DNA from: Synechococcus sp. M44_DOE_062 | GTDB taxonomy: Bacteria > Cyanobacteriota > Cyanobacteriia > Thermostichales > Thermostichaceae | Assembly: GCA_015295985.1 (NCBI GenBank) | Contig: DVDX01000018.1 | Location: 1-64,000, forward strand | Reading direction: 5' to 3' | DNA length: 64,000 nt | Shown: piece by piece, positions 52,159 to 60,337 of the stretch | Numbering within the stretch: position 1 is the first letter of the stretch | Layout: each line of letters starts with the position of its first letter | The notes under the pieces: generated by a model | What the model saw: the letters and a program-made list of their open reading frames with translations, nothing else | What the model was told of the DNA's origin: nothing | Database searches by the model: none | Translations under genes and position numbers: made by a program

Positions 52159-53049
52159 TCAGATAGTAATGGTTTCCTGACGACGGCTCAGCAGCAGCCG
52201 GAAACTAACTGTAGTAATCAAAGCCAAAATCACCAAAGCTAGAGCTCCTCCCCAAGCAATTTTCTGCTGGTTCTCGAAAGGCACAATAGCAAAGTTGTAG
52301 ATCAGCACCGCCAACGAGGCTATTGGCTTCAGCAAACCATCCGGCCACAGGAAACTGAACAGGGCAGTGAAAATCAAAGGCGCCGTTTCACCCGCCGCTC
52401 GGGCAATAGCTAACGTCACCCCCGTCAGGATCACTGGCAAGGCAGCCGGCAGAACAACCCGAAACACGGTCTGCACTCGCGAAGCACCCAGAGCATAGGC
52501 AGCAGCTCGAGTATCCGCCGGCACCAAGCGCAGAGCCTCTTCGCAGGAAAGAATGATGATGGGCAAAGTCAGTACCGATAGAGCCACCCCACCTGCCAGG
52601 GCAGAAAAGGTCTTGGTGGAGAGCACCAGCACCCCGTAGGCAAACACCCCGGCAATGATAGAAGGAACCCCTGTTAAAACCTTGATGACAAAGCGCAAAG
52701 CCGAAGCCGTTGAACTGTTTTGCCCAAACTCCGAGAGGTAAATCGCAGCAAACAGACCAATCGGAAAGGAGATCGAGATGGCGATCGACACCACAATGAC
52801 CGTCCCCAGCACCGCGTTGCCAAAGCCGCCCACCTGATCCCCAGGAGGAGGAGGAAGCTGGGTTAAAGTCTGCCAATTAAAGCGCTCAATGCCATTGACA
52901 AAAACGTAGTAAAGGATGGAAGCAAGCACAACAATCGCAAAAATGCTGGAAGCAAAAGTCAGACCCGTCATCACCCAATCCAGCACAACGCGCTTGGATC
53001 TGGCTTTGCGTCTGAACAAATTGGCCTGTGCTGCCACTTGTGTCGCCAT
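52159..53049 (-). CDS. pstA: Phosphate ABC transporter permease PstA
   Basis: The 296-residue permease has six membrane segments and the EAA-type coupling loop EEALRLVPADTRAAAYALGASRVQTVFRVVLPAALP that contacts PstB. GVPSIIAGVFAYGVLVLS and the start VLDWVMTGLTFASSIFAIVVL fit PstA. GAGGAAC precedes the ATG, six bases after the pstC stop, so pstC and pstA are translated from one mRNA. Confidence 0.95.
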   Translation of the reverse strand: MATQVAAQANLFRRKARSKRVVLDWVMTGLTFASSIFAIVVLASILYYVFVNGIERFNWQTLTQLPPPPGDQVGGFGNAVLGTVIVVSIAISISFPIGLFAAIYLSEFGQNSSTASALRFVIKVLTGVPSIIAGVFAYGVLVLSTKTFSALAGGVALSVLTLPIIILSCEEALRLVPADTRAAAYALGASRVQTVFRVVLPAALPVILTGVTLAIARAAGETAPLIFTALFSFLWPDGLLKPIASLAVLIYNFAIVPFENQQKIAWGGALALVILALITTVSFRLLLSRRQETITI

Positions 53050-53055
53050 GTTCCT

Positions 53056-54024
53056 CTACTCCCGAGAAGCCGTCAAAGCAAACTTGACCCGACGAACCAT
53101 CAGCTCGGCGATGATGTTGGCCAGCAGTGTAATCGCCAACAAGATCAAAGCCACATACATTAGGGCCGAGATCTGCTCGTCAGAGGCTTCTGCAAATTCG
53201 TTGGCCAGCAGTGCAGGGATGTTGCTGGCAGGGGCCAAAAGCGAGACTCTGATACCCCGCGCGTTGCCGATCAGCATTGCCACTGCCATTGTCTCGCCCA
53301 GAGCACGCCCCAAACCGAGAACCACAGCCCCCAACATACCCCCAATCGCAGCCGGCAGTACCACTCCAAAAATGGCTTCCCACCGCGTAGCCCCCATTGC
53401 ATAGGCAGCCGCACGCAGCTCAGGAGGAACGGCCACCAAGACTTCTCTGGCAATGGCCGTGATAATCGGGATGATCATAATCCCTAAGACAACTCCTGCT
53501 GTCAGCATCCCCGGCCCAACCGGTGGTGTGCTGAAAATGGGAAGCCAGTTGAAGTTCTCGTACAGGAACATCTGAACGGGGCGGAAGAAGGGGATGAAGA
53601 CAAACAATCCCCAAATACCGAACACCACACTGGGAATAGCTGCCAGCAGCTCAACCACAATGATCAAAGCCAAACGCAGAGACTTCGGAAGAAAATCCTC
53701 GCTCAGAAAGATAGAGATGCCAAAGCTAAAAGGAACCCCCACAATCAGAGCGATGAGAGAAGTCACCAGCGTGCCGTAGATCTGTGGCCAGGCCCCATAG
53801 ATGCCCTCGACCGGATCCCAGGTGGTGTTCCAGAAAAAGCTCAGCCCAAACCTGCCTATAGCAGGCAAAGACTGAATGCCGATCTCTAGAGCAATCCAGA
53901 GCAGCAGGAAGGCCGAGAAAAACACAGCAATCCGCGTAGCCCAGATAAAGACCTGGTCGCGCCGGCGCTGGAAAACCGGTCGAGGCCGAAACAGAAGGCT
54001 GCCGCCAGAAGAAAGGGTGTTCAT
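53056..54024 (-). CDS. pstC: Phosphate ABC transporter permease PstC
   Basis: The 322-residue permease carries the PstC markers: WDPVEGIYGAWPQIYGTLVTSLIALIVGVPFSFGISIFLSE at the first periplasmic/membrane region, IPSVVFGIWGLFVFIP, and the coupling loop VPPELRAAAYAMGATRWEAIFGVVLPAA. It sits in the inner membrane with PstA. The gene starts 34 bases after the pstS stop. Confidence 0.95.
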   Translation of the reverse strand: MNTLSSGGSLLFRPRPVFQRRRDQVFIWATRIAVFFSAFLLLWIALEIGIQSLPAIGRFGLSFFWNTTWDPVEGIYGAWPQIYGTLVTSLIALIVGVPFSFGISIFLSEDFLPKSLRLALIIVVELLAAIPSVVFGIWGLFVFIPFFRPVQMFLYENFNWLPIFSTPPVGPGMLTAGVVLGIMIIPIITAIAREVLVAVPPELRAAAYAMGATRWEAIFGVVLPAAIGGMLGAVVLGLGRALGETMAVAMLIGNARGIRVSLLAPASNIPALLANEFAEASDEQISALMYVALILLAITLLANIIAELMVRRVKFALTASRE

Positions 54025-54058
54025 CTGCCCGAAGCTAGGAGTGGTTGGCTAAGAGTTT

Positions 54059-55135
54059 TTATGGGGTGATGCTGTCCAGGGCAGCCAGAGCTTTTTGCCG
54101 CGTTTCCTCCGGCAGAGGGACATATCCCAACTGCTCAGCGAAAGCCTGCCCATCGGTGAGGCCGTAGCGGAGAAACTCTTTAACGGCCTTGGAAGTCTCC
54201 GCTTTGGGGTAAACCTTGTAGGCAAGGATCCAGGTGTAGCCCACGATGGGATAAGAGTCCTCCCCAATGGGATCCGGATCAACCCCCAGCAAACGCTCGT
54301 TGAGCTGAATTCTGGCCAGTGCCGCTTTCTCGGTCTCAACGTTAGGGGTTACGAACTTACCTGCCCGGTTTTCCAGGCGGGCAATGTTCAAGTTGTTGAG
54401 CTTGGCAAATCCGACTTCTACATAGCCAATCGAGCCAGAAATCTGCTTGATCTGCTCGGAAACCCCTTCATTCCCGCGAGCCCCCACACCGGTCGGCCAG
54501 TTTACCGAAGCGCCACGGCCTACCTTTTGCTTCCACTCTGGGCTAATGGCATTGAGGTGGGTGGTGAAGATGTCGGTAGTACCACTTCCATCAGAGCGGT
54601 GCACCACAGTAATCGGCAAGTCTGGGAAAGTCACCCGTGGGTTAAGGCCGGCAAGCAGAGGATCGTTCCAGTTCTTGATCTTGCCTAGGAAGATATTCAC
54701 CAGCGCCAAGCGGGAAAGGCGAATTTCGGGGCCTACTCCAGGAATGTTGTAGGCTGCAACCACCGCTCCTCCCACCATGGGAATGGAGACCATCCCTTTG
54801 GGCGGGTTGGCTTCATTCTCAATTTGGTTGATCTCCTCAGCGCGAGGCACGCTGTCGGTAGCACCGAAATCAATGGTGCGAGCCACAAACTGCCGACGAC
54901 CTGCACCACTTCCCACCGACTGGTAGTTAATCTGAATGTTTGGGTTCTTGCTGGTGAACTCTTGAGCCCACTTCTGGTAAATCGGGGCAGGGAAAGATGC
55001 TCCGGCACCGTTTATGGTGATGGTCTGTTGAGCAAACACTCGCTGCCAATTCGCCTGGCTAGCCGCAAAGCCAGCAGCACTGGCAGACAAAAGCTTCAGA
55101 AAAGAACGACGATCCAAGGAGTGCAACGTCACCAT
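54059..55135 (-). CDS. pstS: Phosphate-binding protein PstS, Tat-type signal
   Basis: The 358-residue periplasmic binding protein starts with DRRSFLKLLSASAAGFAASQA, a twin-arginine signal (RRxFLK) rather than a Sec signal. The mature part has INGAGASFPAPIYQKWAQEF, YQSVGSGAGRRQFVARTIDFGATDS and VHRSDGSGTTDIFTTHL, the Ser/Arg/Asp phosphate site. It delivers phosphate to PstC/PstA. It is first in the operon and lies behind the Pho box at 55421-55450. Confidence 0.95.
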   Translation of the reverse strand: MVTLHSLDRRSFLKLLSASAAGFAASQANWQRVFAQQTITINGAGASFPAPIYQKWAQEFTSKNPNIQINYQSVGSGAGRRQFVARTIDFGATDSVPRAEEINQIENEANPPKGMVSIPMVGGAVVAAYNIPGVGPEIRLSRLALVNIFLGKIKNWNDPLLAGLNPRVTFPDLPITVVHRSDGSGTTDIFTTHLNAISPEWKQKVGRGASVNWPTGVGARGNEGVSEQIKQISGSIGYVEVGFAKLNNLNIARLENRAGKFVTPNVETEKAALARIQLNERLLGVDPDPIGEDSYPIVGYTWILAYKVYPKAETSKAVKEFLRYGLTDGQAFAEQLGYVPLPEETRQKALAALDSITP

Positions 55136-55394
55136 ACAGAATCTCCTCCCCCAGATGAACAGAATCTTAGCCCAGCTCTAAAAAAGGCTACTTCGCTCCA
55201 GAACCTTGCCCAACCCAATCAGAACTCATTAGACCAGGCAAACTGCTGCCGTCCAGAAGCTCAGAGGCAGCCTTCAAGCTAACCCTGCGATCCTCAGCCA
55301 GTCTTCAGCAAGCTAGAACGCCCCCAGGACACCTCGAATCACACGAGACTCCCCGCGGAACGCTCTATCGAAGACTTCACCAATTCGCCCAGAC

Positions 55395-55400
55395 ACTATA
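55395..55400 (-). promoter_or_regulatory. -10 box of pstSCAB promoter
   Basis: TATAGT on the minus strand, about 20 bases downstream of the last Pho-box unit, which takes the place of a -35 element. Confidence 0.65.
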
Positions 55401-55420
55401 ACGTAAAGGCCAGTTGTTTT

Positions 55421-55450
55421 TGGTTAAAACGAGGTTAAGCTCAGGTTATC
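55421..55450 (-). promoter_or_regulatory. Pho box (three 8-bp direct repeats)
   Basis: On the minus strand GATAACCT, CTTAACCT and TTTAACCA follow each other with three-base spacers, an exact 11-base period. This matches the CTTAACCT-type repeats bound by cyanobacterial SphR/PhoB. It lies about 290 bases before pstS. Confidence 0.85.
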
Positions 55451-55666
55451 TCTAGGGATATCCGCCAAATGTCGTAGACCTCTCAAGGGATCCCTTTCGG
55501 TGTCGGCCACTCTATACTCTCGGCTGAGTATTTCCTGAAACCAATAACTTCTGCGTTTTGGGTTTGGAAAAAGGTGGCTTCTTGTCTTCCACCAAGGTTG
55601 TGATCGGCAAGAGGGCTTCAGGGAGCTACCGAATCGGGAGTGAGGGATCCCCTATGTGAGGGCAAG

Positions 55667-55696
55667 CTGACGATGAACCTGCTGAGCCTCTAGAAT
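55667..55696 (+). promoter_or_regulatory. Candidate rplI promoter
   Basis: CTGACG and TAGAAT are separated by 18 bases, with the -10 box 33 bases before the rplI ATG. Confidence 0.5.
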
Positions 55697-55729
55697 GGAA
55701 GGCTGTCGAGAAAAGAAGTGCCTTCCCCG

Positions 55730-56194
55730 ATGTCAAAACGTAACATGCAGGTTGTGCTCCGCCAGGCGATCCCAGGGCTGGGCAAGCCGGGAGAGATCGT
55801 CAACGTCAAGCCTGGCTATGCTCGCAACTACCTCTTTCCGCGGCAGATGGCAGTGCGGGTTACCCCTGGCATATTGAAAGAGCAACAGATGCGTCTGGAG
55901 CAGGAGGCGGCTCGTAAACTGGCAGAAAGACAACGGGCGGAAAACTACAAGACCGCTCTGGAGACCATTGGCCGCTTTGTCATCCGTAAGAAAGTGGGAG
56001 AACACGACCTCCTATTCGGGCAGGTTACCACCAGCGATATTGCCGAGGTGGTGCTGGCTACCAGCGGCCTGGATATCGACCGCCGCAACATTCTCCTCAA
56101 CGAGGAAATCAAAAAAACCGGGGTTTATCCCGTGCAGGTCAAGTTACACCCCGAAGTTACTGCTACGCTGCGCATTCAGGTTACTCCCGAATGA
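55730..56194 (+). CDS. rplI: 50S ribosomal protein L9
   Basis: The 154-residue protein opens MSKRNMQVVLRQAIPGLGKPGEIVNVKPGYARNYLFPRQMA, the L9 N-domain signature. It continues with the long connecting helix (EQQMRLEQEAARKLAERQRAENYKTALETIG) and the C-domain (GVYPVQVKLHPEVTATLRIQVTPE). It binds domain V of 23S rRNA. It precedes dnaB by 250 bases on the same strand, the common bacterial rplI-dnaB order. Confidence 0.96.
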   Translation: MSKRNMQVVLRQAIPGLGKPGEIVNVKPGYARNYLFPRQMAVRVTPGILKEQQMRLEQEAARKLAERQRAENYKTALETIGRFVIRKKVGEHDLLFGQVTTSDIAEVVLATSGLDIDRRNILLNEEIKKTGVYPVQVKLHPEVTATLRIQVTPE

Positions 56195-56444
56195 GAACCC
56201 ACCTTTGAGGATCCCTGAGTTCCTGTAAGGGATCCCAGATGGAGCAGGGTACGTACTAGGTCTCAGACTTACTGAACTTTGCTGCGCAGCAGTTCTCAAC
56301 CGGCACAGCCCAGGCTAAGCTGAAGCCCTTGAGCGGCAAGCGGGTATGCTTAGCCTAGAGCTTGGCTTGCCTGCCGATTGGGCCTGCTTAGCTGAGAGGC
56401 CGGTTACCCTGGGGCTGGGTTGATTTTCCTACTCCTAGCTGCTT

Positions 56445-58223
56445 GTGGTGATCAACGATTACGACTTAACGGGTGGGGATCGGCTTCCTCCTCAAAACAT
56501 AGAAGCCGAGGAGGAGATCCTGGGGGGGATTCTCCTCGATCCGGATGCGTTGGTGCGGGTCGCGGAGTTTCTGCGACCGGAGATGTTTTACATCTCTGCC
56601 CACCAAGAGATTTACCGGGCTGCTCTCCAACTGCACAGCCAAGGCCAACCCACCGACCTGATGACTGTGTCTGCCTGGTTGGCAGATCATCACCTTCTGG
56701 AGCGGGTGGGGGGAACGGGGACAATCCGTCGTCTGCTGGAGCAAACCGTCAGCAGCGTCAACATCGACCAGTATGCCCGCCTGGTGATGGATAAATACAT
56801 GCGCCGCCAGTTGATCCAGGTGAGCAATACCTTGGCTCGTTTGGCCTATGATACCAGCCAGCCCCTGTCTCAGGTGATGGATCAAGCTGAGCAGCAGGTG
56901 TTTGGCCTCACCCAAGAGCGGGTACGGCGCAGTCTCATCCCGGCCTCCGAGGTTTTGGTCAATATCTTCTCCGACTTGGAAGAGAAGTTCCAGAGTGGGG
57001 CACAGCTTCCGGGGATCCCGACCAAATTCATCGACTTGGATAACCTGACCCAGGGCTTGCAGCGATCCGATTTGTTGATCTTGGCCGGTCGGCCCTCGAT
57101 GGGGAAAACCAGCCTTGCCCTCAACATTGCCCAGAATGTGGCTGCCTATGCCAAGCAGCCGGTCGCCATCTTTAGCCTGGAAATGTCCAGGGAGCAACTG
57201 GTGCAGCGGCTTTTGGCCAGCGAAGCCCGCATCGACAGCAGCCGCCTGCGTTCTGGGCGCATCAGCGAGCACGAGTGGCAGCGCCTGGGCCAAGCCATTG
57301 GTTTTTTGTCGCAACTGCCCCTGTTCATCGACGATACCCCCGACTGTACCGTTACAGAAATTCGCTCCAAAGCGCGGCGTTTGCAGGCGGAACAGGGGGG
57401 AACGTTGGGGATGGTGTTGATCGACTACCTCCAACTGATGCAGGGATCCGCCGCCGACAACCGGGTGCAGGAGCTGTCGCGCATTACCCGTGGCCTCAAG
57501 GCCATGGCCAAAGAGCTGATGGTGCCGGTGCTGGTGCTTTCTCAGCTCAGTCGGGCTGTCGAGTCGCGCTCCGATAAACGTCCACAACTGGCGGATCTGC
57601 GGGAATCGGGCTGTCTGGCCGGGGATACGCAGGTGATGGATGTGGATCGCGGCAAGATCTGGCGGCTGGATCAACTGGCGGCCCTGCCGGCTTCGGCGGA
57701 ACTGCCCCGCCTGCTCAGCTTGAATGGGCGCGGGCGCTTGGTGCCCCAACAGCCTGTGAAAGTGTTTTGCAGTGGTCGGCAGCCCACCTGTGTTCTGAGA
57801 ACCCGTCTCAATTTCTCCATTCAAGCCACCGGCAATCACCCCTTTTTCACCCAACAGGGTTGGAAAACCCTCGACGAACTGCAATTGGAGGAAGAGGTGG
57901 CGGTGGTGGTGCAGGAGGGACTGATCTGGGATCCGGTGGTGTTCATCAGCGAGCCGGGGGAGCCTCAGCCGGTTTACGACATCGAAATGCCCCGCCATCA
58001 CAACTTCGTGGCCAATGGCCTGCTGGTTCACAACAGCATCGAGCAGGATGCCGATCTGGTGATGATGATCTATCGCCCGGAATACTACGATCCCAACACC
58101 AGCGATCGCGGCATTGCCGAGGTCATCATCGCCAAACATCGCAATGGCCCCACCGGCACCGTGCGCCTGCTGTTCGAAAGTCAGTACACCCAGTTTCGCA
58201 ACCTGGCGGATCCCAACCGGTGA
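56445..58223 (+). CDS. dnaB: Replicative DNA helicase DnaB with mini-intein
   Basis: A 592-codon gene encoding a DnaB host protein of 451 residues interrupted by an intein (residues 390-530). The host has the N-domain (PPQNIEAEEEILGGILLDPDA), linker, Walker A GRPSMGKTSLALNIAQN, H2 region FSLEMSREQLVQRLLA, DYLQLMQG (Walker B) and the C-terminal arginine finger zone RPEYYDP to KHRNGPTGT. Start is GTG 56445 or 56448. Splicing of the intein is needed for an active hexamer. The stretch between rplI and dnaB shows no gene. Confidence 0.95.
   Translation: MVINDYDLTGGDRLPPQNIEAEEEILGGILLDPDALVRVAEFLRPEMFYISAHQEIYRAALQLHSQGQPTDLMTVSAWLADHHLLERVGGTGTIRRLLEQTVSSVNIDQYARLVMDKYMRRQLIQVSNTLARLAYDTSQPLSQVMDQAEQQVFGLTQERVRRSLIPASEVLVNIFSDLEEKFQSGAQLPGIPTKFIDLDNLTQGLQRSDLLILAGRPSMGKTSLALNIAQNVAAYAKQPVAIFSLEMSREQLVQRLLASEARIDSSRLRSGRISEHEWQRLGQAIGFLSQLPLFIDDTPDCTVTEIRSKARRLQAEQGGTLGMVLIDYLQLMQGSAADNRVQELSRITRGLKAMAKELMVPVLVLSQLSRAVESRSDKRPQLADLRESGCLAGDTQVMDVDRGKIWRLDQLAALPASAELPRLLSLNGRGRLVPQQPVKVFCSGRQPTCVLRTRLNFSIQATGNHPFFTQQGWKTLDELQLEEEVAVVVQEGLIWDPVVFISEPGEPQPVYDIEMPRHHNFVANGLLVHNSIEQDADLVMMIYRPEYYDPNTSDRGIAEVIIAKHRNGPTGTVRLLFESQYTQFRNLADPNR
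57612..58034 (+). other. DnaB mini-intein (141 aa), no endonuclease domain
   Basis: The intein begins with Cys in CLAGDTQVMD, directly after host residues LRESG. It has block B as TGNHPFFTQQGWKTLDEL and ends with block F/G PVYDIEMPRHHNFVANGLLVHN, followed by Ser of SIEQDADLV. The site is the one I recall for the Synechocystis DnaB intein. At 141 residues it carries only the splicing domain; no LAGLIDADG or HNH sequence is present. Confidence 0.93.
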
Positions 58224-58290
58224 GCAATCGATGCCCAAGAGGGATCCGGAGCTGCTGCCTCAGGAACAACTCTACAAAGTGTTAGCTTAG

Positions 58291-58319
58291 GATCGCTGCG
58301 GGCCGAAGCAGCGATCTTT
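58291..58319 (+). terminator. Terminator after dnaB
   Basis: GATCGCTGC and GCAGCGATC are perfect nine-base arms around GGGCCGAA, followed by TTT. It lies about 70 bases after the dnaB stop. The T run is short. Confidence 0.6.
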
Positions 58320-58354
58320 AGCTGGCCGCCCTCCTCTCTACTGCTCAAGACAGT

Positions 58355-59251
58355 ATGTTTAAAAACGTGTTAATTGCTACCGACCGCCAAGATGGTCTGC
58401 AGCGTTTTAGTAAGTGCCTAGAAGATTTGCACCTCAACGGAATCGAACGTATCTCTTTCGTCCACAGCATGGCTTGGCAGGATGACGACATCGGCATTCC
58501 CGAGGACATTACCCCGGAAGTCCAAGCGGAGCAGACCCAGCTGCAGAGGCTGCTGAGCCCAATTCCGGCGGGGTTAGAAGTCAAGATTTGGGTGCAGGTG
58601 GGCAAGCCGGCGGATTTGATCTTGAGAGGGATCCAAACCTATGGCTCTGATCTGTTGATCACAGGCATGGATACCCACAACCTGCTCACCGAAAAATTGT
58701 TTGGCAGCACCACCATGGCGCTGTTGCCGAAGCTGAAAATCCCCCTGCTGGTGATGCGTCCCCAACTGCTGGCTACTTTTACCCTGGAGGAATTGCGCCT
58801 GCGCAGCCGCCACCTGTTTCGCTGCCTCTTGGTGCCCTTTGACTTTGAACAGCCGCGTCAGCAGTTGCTCAACCATCTCGTCCATCTGCTGCCCGGCACT
58901 CCCCAGTGCCAGACGGTTACCCTGCTCTATGTGGTGGATCCCAGCGCCCGCCGCAACCAGGGAACTCCGGTGGAGGTGCTCCAACGCAAAGCTGAGGCCG
59001 ACCTGGCACAGGTGCTTGAACCGCTGAGCGAGCAGGTGAAGCCCGTGCAGTTGCGCACCTTGGTGCGGGTGGGATCCCCTCTCAAAGAGATCCTGGCTAC
59101 TGCTGCCGATGAAGATATGACGGCCATTGCCACTGCCTCCCCCCATGTGGGTAGCTTTTGGGAGTGGTCGGTTCGCAGCCTAACCGGCGAAATCTTGCGG
59201 CAAAGTTGGCATCCGGTGTTGTTTTTCCCGCGCGGATCCTTAGCGCCATAG
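58355..59251 (+). CDS. Tandem universal stress protein
   Basis: The 298-residue protein has two Usp domains. The first starts FKNVLIATDRQDG and closes with LLITGMDTHNLLTEKLFGSTTMALLPKLKIPLLVMRP; the second starts FRCLLVPFDFEQP and closes with AIATASPHVGSFWEWSVRSLTGEILRQSWHPVLFF. The ATP-binding G-2x-G-9x-G(S/T) pattern is only partly kept in either half, so nucleotide binding is uncertain. Its role is unknown. A gap of 46 bases separates it from larB. Confidence 0.85.
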   Translation: MFKNVLIATDRQDGLQRFSKCLEDLHLNGIERISFVHSMAWQDDDIGIPEDITPEVQAEQTQLQRLLSPIPAGLEVKIWVQVGKPADLILRGIQTYGSDLLITGMDTHNLLTEKLFGSTTMALLPKLKIPLLVMRPQLLATFTLEELRLRSRHLFRCLLVPFDFEQPRQQLLNHLVHLLPGTPQCQTVTLLYVVDPSARRNQGTPVEVLQRKAEADLAQVLEPLSEQVKPVQLRTLVRVGSPLKEILATAADEDMTAIATASPHVGSFWEWSVRSLTGEILRQSWHPVLFFPRGSLAP

Positions 59252-59297
59252 ATCCAAGCAAGATCCAAGCTGAGTGTTGCAGATTAACTCACCCTCC

Positions 59298-60131
59298 ATG
59301 ACCCCCCCTTCTACGACAGCGCTGCGGGATTTGTTTCAGGCGGTGGCCCAAGGGGAGCTCACCCCAGAGCAAGCCCTGCAAGCCTACCGCTTTCTGCCCT
59401 TTGAGCCGGTGGGAGACTTCGCCCACGTGGATCACCACCGTCCCTTGCGCACGGGCTTTCCTGAAGCCGTGTGGGGGCCTGGCAAAACCCCAGATCAGAT
59501 CGCCCAACTCCTGGAGCATCTCCACCAGCGGGGATCCCTGGCCTTGGCCACCCGCATCGAAGCCCAGGTGTATGCCGAGATCCGCAGCCGCCTGCCTCAG
59601 GCGCAGTATTCTGAGGTGGCCCGCTTGTGTTGGATCCCGTCCCAGCAGGTGGTCAGCCATCCTGGACAGGTTAGCGTGATCTCCGCCGGCACTGCCGATT
59701 TGCCGGTGGCAGAAGAAGCCGCCCTCACGCTCGAGCTTTGCGGGTTTCAGGTGAAGCGCCTCTGGGATGTGGGGGTGGCCGGGATCCATCGGCTGCTGCA
59801 CAACCGGGCGGCCCTGCAAGCAGACGTGCTGATCGTGGTGGCGGGCATGGAGGGGGCCTTGGCCAGTGTGGTGGCGGGTCTGGCGGATTGTCCGGTGATC
59901 GCTGTGCCCACCAGCATTGGCTACGGGGCCAGCTTCCAGGGCTTGGCTGCCCTACTCACCATGCTCAACTCCTGCGCAGCAGGGGTGGGAGTGCTGAACA
60001 TCGACAACGGTTTCGGGGCGGCAATTCTGGCAGGCCAGATCCTGCGTTGCGGACAACGGCTGGCGGCTCGATTGAGTTCATCCGGCCCCACTGGAGATCC
60101 AACAGAGAATCGCCAGATTTCAGAAGGTTAA
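59298..60131 (+). CDS. larB: LarB, nickel-pincer cofactor carboxylase/hydrolase
   Basis: A 277-residue protein with an N-terminal helical part and a C-terminal PurE-like AIR-carboxylase fold: SVISAGTADLPVAEEAALTLELCGF, DVLIVVAGMEGALASVVAGLADCPVIAVPTSIGYG and LNSCAAGVGVLNIDNGFGAA. In Lactobacillus LarB carboxylates nicotinate adenine dinucleotide for the lactate racemase cofactor; no larC, larE or larA is adjacent. Many cyanobacteria carry larB apart from the other genes. ATG 59298 gives the family N-terminus. Confidence 0.9.
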   Translation: MTPPSTTALRDLFQAVAQGELTPEQALQAYRFLPFEPVGDFAHVDHHRPLRTGFPEAVWGPGKTPDQIAQLLEHLHQRGSLALATRIEAQVYAEIRSRLPQAQYSEVARLCWIPSQQVVSHPGQVSVISAGTADLPVAEEAALTLELCGFQVKRLWDVGVAGIHRLLHNRAALQADVLIVVAGMEGALASVVAGLADCPVIAVPTSIGYGASFQGLAALLTMLNSCAAGVGVLNIDNGFGAAILAGQILRCGQRLAARLSSSGPTGDPTENRQISEG

Positions 60132-60337
60132 GAATTGTAAATAGATCCTGAGCCAAACAGGCTATACTCAGGCCAGAGTTCAGGCTTGGACTTTCTCTTT
60201 CCCATCCTCCGGGGGTTTGAGGGTTTTGCCCGTGGCCACCCAATTGGGTTAGTGCCTTTTTCAGGGGTACCTCATATCCGAAGATGGGGCGGGTTCCTAC
60301 GCTGGTTAACTAACTGGGGCGGATAAAACGCGCGAAT

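Noticed and set aside
56466-58238. 590-residue minus-strand ORF opposite dnaB
   Set aside because: It mirrors the dnaB gene exactly, has no family features and is a GC-rich shadow frame.
60132-60337. Possible yybP-ykoY manganese riboswitch before the TerC gene
   Set aside because: Looked for because TerC genes often have it, but the conserved GGGGAGUAG-type core and its partner are absent.
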